From the IMG/VR virus record IMGVR_UViG_3300022591_000025, positions 1 through 40,902 of that record: a stretch of 40,902 nt of DNA; one strand, given 5' to 3'. The stretch comes from a virus. Numbering within the stretch: the first letter of the stretch is position 1; every line of letters starts with the position of its first letter. The position numbers and the translations under genes were made by a program. The notes beneath the pieces are model-generated. The model was not told the DNA's origin. It saw only the letters and a program-made list of their open reading frames with translations, and ran no database searches. Positions 38,781-40,902 of the stretch are shown here, in pieces.

Positions 38781-40415
38781 TCAACTGGCGGCGATCTGGC
38801 CATCTTCCCACCCTTCAAGCACCCATTCGAAGTGTCCGTCACGTGCTCCCGACCGTTTGCGCGACTTCACGCCGAGCTTCATCTTGGCTCTGCGCAGAGT
38901 TGAATTCGATATGCCGATCTCGCGCATTTCGGACATGATGTCCGAAGCCAACTTCGGACCGCCGCGCAACATTTCGGACAGCGATTCGGTCGCTTCGTTG
39001 ATCGCGTCGCGATCTTCGACGGCCATGCCGTTCGCCGCCAAATCGTTCGCGGTGATCGAAGTCTCGCCCGTCCACAAGAACAGACCCGCAGCGCTGCCAT
39101 CTTTCTTAATGTCGTAGCCGAGGGATTTGCCGATCTCGCCGACGTTCGTTTTGGCGTGAACCATCGCGCGCTGCTGATCGCGAAAGCCAGCGTGCAATTC
39201 ACTGCGCGCCGCTCCGGTGAGATCGATGCTGCCCAGGCCGCGATTGATGGCACTGCCTGTAGTCGCTTTCGCGAAGTGGCGAAGGATCAGGATGCAGACT
39301 TTATGCTTTTGCGCAAGCGTCGCCAATCCATCGAGAACAGGCCGCGTCTCGTTTGAGCGGTGCATATCAACTTCCCCACCCAAGTAAGATTGAATCGGAT
39401 CGACCACGAGAAGGCGGGCTTTTGTCTGTTTGACCGCTTCATCGAGCAATGGAATGTCGCTCAAGCGCACGGATTCGCGCCGTTGCTTGGGACCGTCCCC
39501 GGTCACTGCGCCCTGCAAGATGTGGAAGCGGTTGGCATCCCCTCCGAGCGCATCGAAGCGCGCGCGCAGCACGAACTCTGGGGAGTTCTCGGTTGAGAGA
39601 TAAACCACGTTATGTGGCGCAACCGGCTCGCCGGTATAGGGAATCTTGCCGACGGTGAGAGCCGCCGCGAAGGCCAGGGCAAGGTAGGTTTTTCCGGCTC
39701 CCGGATCGCCTGAGAGCATATTGAGCATCCCGTAAGTGAGATATGGTCGCCAGAGCCATGGCACCGGTAGCGCTTCGACGGATGCAAGAGTAAGCAAATC
39801 GGGACGGCGCGCGAGATTGCGGGGCGCGTAAGGGAGTAATTGGCCGTTGACATCGTAGCCAGACCGCAGAGCTTCGGCGGCGATCTGAAGTTTTTCGATC
39901 AGCGCATGAGGGTCGGTCTGCGGGCTCTCGGCGTGGCGCTGCAAAGTTTCCCCGACAAACCGCAGCCGCCGCAAGTGGGCAAGATGATGCAGCCTTTCCA
40001 CCCGAAGACGGATATTTTTCGTGAGGTCCATGCCTGCGGTGTCGAGCAGTGCGCAGATGTAAGCGATGGGATCGCCGACTTCTTTTTCAGCACCCCACGC
40101 ATCGGCTATGGCCGTGGCATCGCATGGCTTTCTTTCTTCCGCGAATTTTAGAAGGGTACGGAAAAGTGACTGGTGAACCTTCCCGCCGAAATCGGAGAGC
40201 GTCAAATCGCCAAAAGATTCCTCTAATAAATTCGGCTCTAGAACCAACCGGGCAAGCACTTCACTCTGCGCGCGCAAGTCGTAGAGAGAAGACGGCGCGC
40301 CGGGCATGTCGTAAAGATTAAGGCCCTGCCATCCGGAATGCTCGCGCGATTGCAGTGGGCGCTTAGAAGGGCGCAAAAATGGCTCGTTATTCTGCTCTAA
40401 CTCTGTCGGCAACAC
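38781..40415 (-). CDS. Replicative helicase, DnaB-N domain plus RepA-type ATPase
   Basis: A 544-residue protein. Residues about 43-145 resemble the DnaB N-terminal domain (LRAQSEVLARLVLEPNLLEE). Residues about 205-440 form a RecA-like hexameric helicase core of the RepA/AAA_25 type, with Walker A GDPGAGKT (236-243), Walker B LLVVDP (335-340) and RHFAKATTGSAINRGLGS as the DNA-binding loop region. The C-terminal 80 residues look like a winged helix. It should unwind phage DNA at the fork, and iterons just downstream suggest it or a partner acts there. No separate loader or polymerase gene is visible. Confidence 0.85.
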   Translation of the reverse strand: MLPTELEQNNEPFLRPSKRPLQSREHSGWQGLNLYDMPGAPSSLYDLRAQSEVLARLVLEPNLLEESFGDLTLSDFGGKVHQSLFRTLLKFAEERKPCDATAIADAWGAEKEVGDPIAYICALLDTAGMDLTKNIRLRVERLHHLAHLRRLRFVGETLQRHAESPQTDPHALIEKLQIAAEALRSGYDVNGQLLPYAPRNLARRPDLLTLASVEALPVPWLWRPYLTYGMLNMLSGDPGAGKTYLALAFAAALTVGKIPYTGEPVAPHNVVYLSTENSPEFVLRARFDALGGDANRFHILQGAVTGDGPKQRRESVRLSDIPLLDEAVKQTKARLLVVDPIQSYLGGEVDMHRSNETRPVLDGLATLAQKHKVCILILRHFAKATTGSAINRGLGSIDLTGAARSELHAGFRDQQRAMVHAKTNVGEIGKSLGYDIKKDGSAAGLFLWTGETSITANDLAANGMAVEDRDAINEATESLSEMLRGGPKLASDIMSEMREIGISNSTLRRAKMKLGVKSRKRSGARDGHFEWVLEGWEDGQIAAS

Positions 40416-40588
40416 GATTCCTTTCGTGAACTGCGGTCCGTCTTCGCGAGCCCGGACCGGACGTAGAACAAAAACCTTTGCTTGACCTCGAAGGGCGTCA
40501 TCTGGCGGACGTGGTACTCGGCCAGCTCGGGGGAGATCTCGTGAATGCGGACCATCTGGCCGGCTACGGTCTGACGAAGAGAGGTCAT
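40397..40588 (-). CDS. Small early protein before the helicase
   Basis: A 63-residue basic protein with a GGAGG Shine-Dalgarno and ATGA coupling to the zinc-ribbon gene upstream. It begins MTSLRQTVAGQMVRIHEIS and ends in an Arg/Ser-rich tail. It overlaps the start of the helicase gene by 19 bases. The function is unknown. Confidence 0.65.
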   Translation of the reverse strand: MTSLRQTVAGQMVRIHEISPELAEYHVRQMTPFEVKQRFLFYVRSGLAKTDRSSRKESCCRQS

Positions 40589-40794
40589 GCCGCCTCCAAC
40601 TTGAACGGAGTCAGCAGTCCGCAGTTCGGACAAAGCGCGATCACGTAAGGCCCGTTGCGTTGCATCCGAGTCGTTTTGGGCAAGCGGCGGTCGCAATGAT
40701 GGCAGCGAAGTGGGAGGGGAATCGTGAATTCGGCCAAGGTGAGAATCGGATCGCGCTCGGAAGTTTGGGCAGAGTGGGAAGTTTGTTCCGTCAT
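40585..40794 (-). CDS. Small zinc-ribbon early protein
   Basis: A 69-residue protein with CHHCDRRLP and CPNCG, a single zinc ribbon after a 30-residue polar start. It is coupled by ATGA overlaps to the junction-crossing gene before it and to the 63-residue gene after it. The role is unknown. Confidence 0.7.
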   Translation of the reverse strand: MTEQTSHSAQTSERDPILTLAEFTIPLPLRCHHCDRRLPKTTRMQRNGPYVIALCPNCGLLTPFKLEAA

Positions 40795-40902
40795 GCCGCC
40801 TCACCCGCCGCGATCGCTTTCCGATCCGACACTGGAGGTTTCTCGGTCCGGCATTCACAACGTTGGACTGTGTTTTGGGCTCCGGGCACGAACTGCCAGC
40901 CC
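40791..40902 (-). CDS. 3' part of the junction-crossing zinc-ribbon gene
   Basis: This is the end of the 68-residue gene that begins at 194; 99 of these bases duplicate the start of the window. The last codons encode a short Ala-rich tail. The TGA stop overlaps the ATG of the next gene by four bases. It should be merged with 1-194 when the circle is closed. Confidence 0.75.
   Translation of the reverse strand, partial: GWQFVPGAQNTVQRCECRTEKPPVSDRKAIAAGEAA
40804..40902. repeat. Terminal direct repeat, copy 2 (circular contig overlap)
   Basis: Exact copy of bases 1-99. Removing one copy gives a circle of 40,803 bp. With P22-like packaging genes the packaged molecules are expected to be circularly permuted, which would also give a circular assembly. 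Confidence 0.95.

Overview
The window is a complete, circular, double-stranded DNA phage genome of about 40.8 kb, most likely a P22-like podovirus (short tail, headful packaging). Bases 1-99 are repeated exactly at 40804-40902, and a small gene reads open across that junction. The real unit is therefore a 40,803-bp circle, and the repeat is best explained as an assembly overlap. I see no tRNA, rRNA, CRISPR array or insertion sequence. No gap between genes exceeds about 160 bases. The host is inferred, not shown. GC-rich composition, many small zinc-ribbon proteins, fibre domains I associate with soil Acidobacteria and their prophages, and a glutamine right after every predicted signal-peptidase site all suggest an Acidobacteriota or other non-proteobacterial Gram-negative host.

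Layout. (1) A long leftward (minus-strand) late block runs from a divergent promoter region near 31.8 kb down to a strong terminator at 1041-1072. In order of transcription it holds: small membrane and zinc proteins, a minimal tyrosine recombinase, terS and terL, a group of accessory proteins (including a beta-helix-like protein, a HiPIP-like 4-Cys protein and an exported protein), portal, scaffold, coat, a second exported protein, gp4-like and gp10-like tail-hub proteins, a gp14-like GNAT protein, three ejection proteins matching P22 gp7, gp20 and gp16 in order and length, tail fibres, a GH73 endolysin and two small holin-like proteins. (2) A rightward operon (31947-35087) starts at the same divergent control region and encodes small proteins, a RecA/AAA-type ATPase and an HNH nuclease. 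(3) A leftward early operon starts at a promoter near 526-555, crosses the contig ends and runs from about 40.9 to 35.0 kb. It is built mostly of genes overlapping by 4 nt and encodes zinc ribbons, a DnaB-N/RepA-type helicase, a J-domain protein, a candidate Acb2/Tad1-like protein and other small proteins. A 21-bp perfect inverted repeat made of 9-bp iterons lies just after the helicase gene and is the best origin candidate. (4) Plus-strand genes sit inside the late block: two homing-type HNH genes, a two-gene moron at 7605-8182 and a small zinc-ribbon gene at 23737.

The most unusual feature is a set of six genes, five of them within the late structural operon, whose products carry clear Sec signal peptides. 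They include proteins with tail-fibre domains. All six have Gln at the predicted +1 position after cleavage. Phage fibres are normally assembled in the cytoplasm, so either the phage exports fibre-like proteins from the infected cell or it assembles them by an unknown route.
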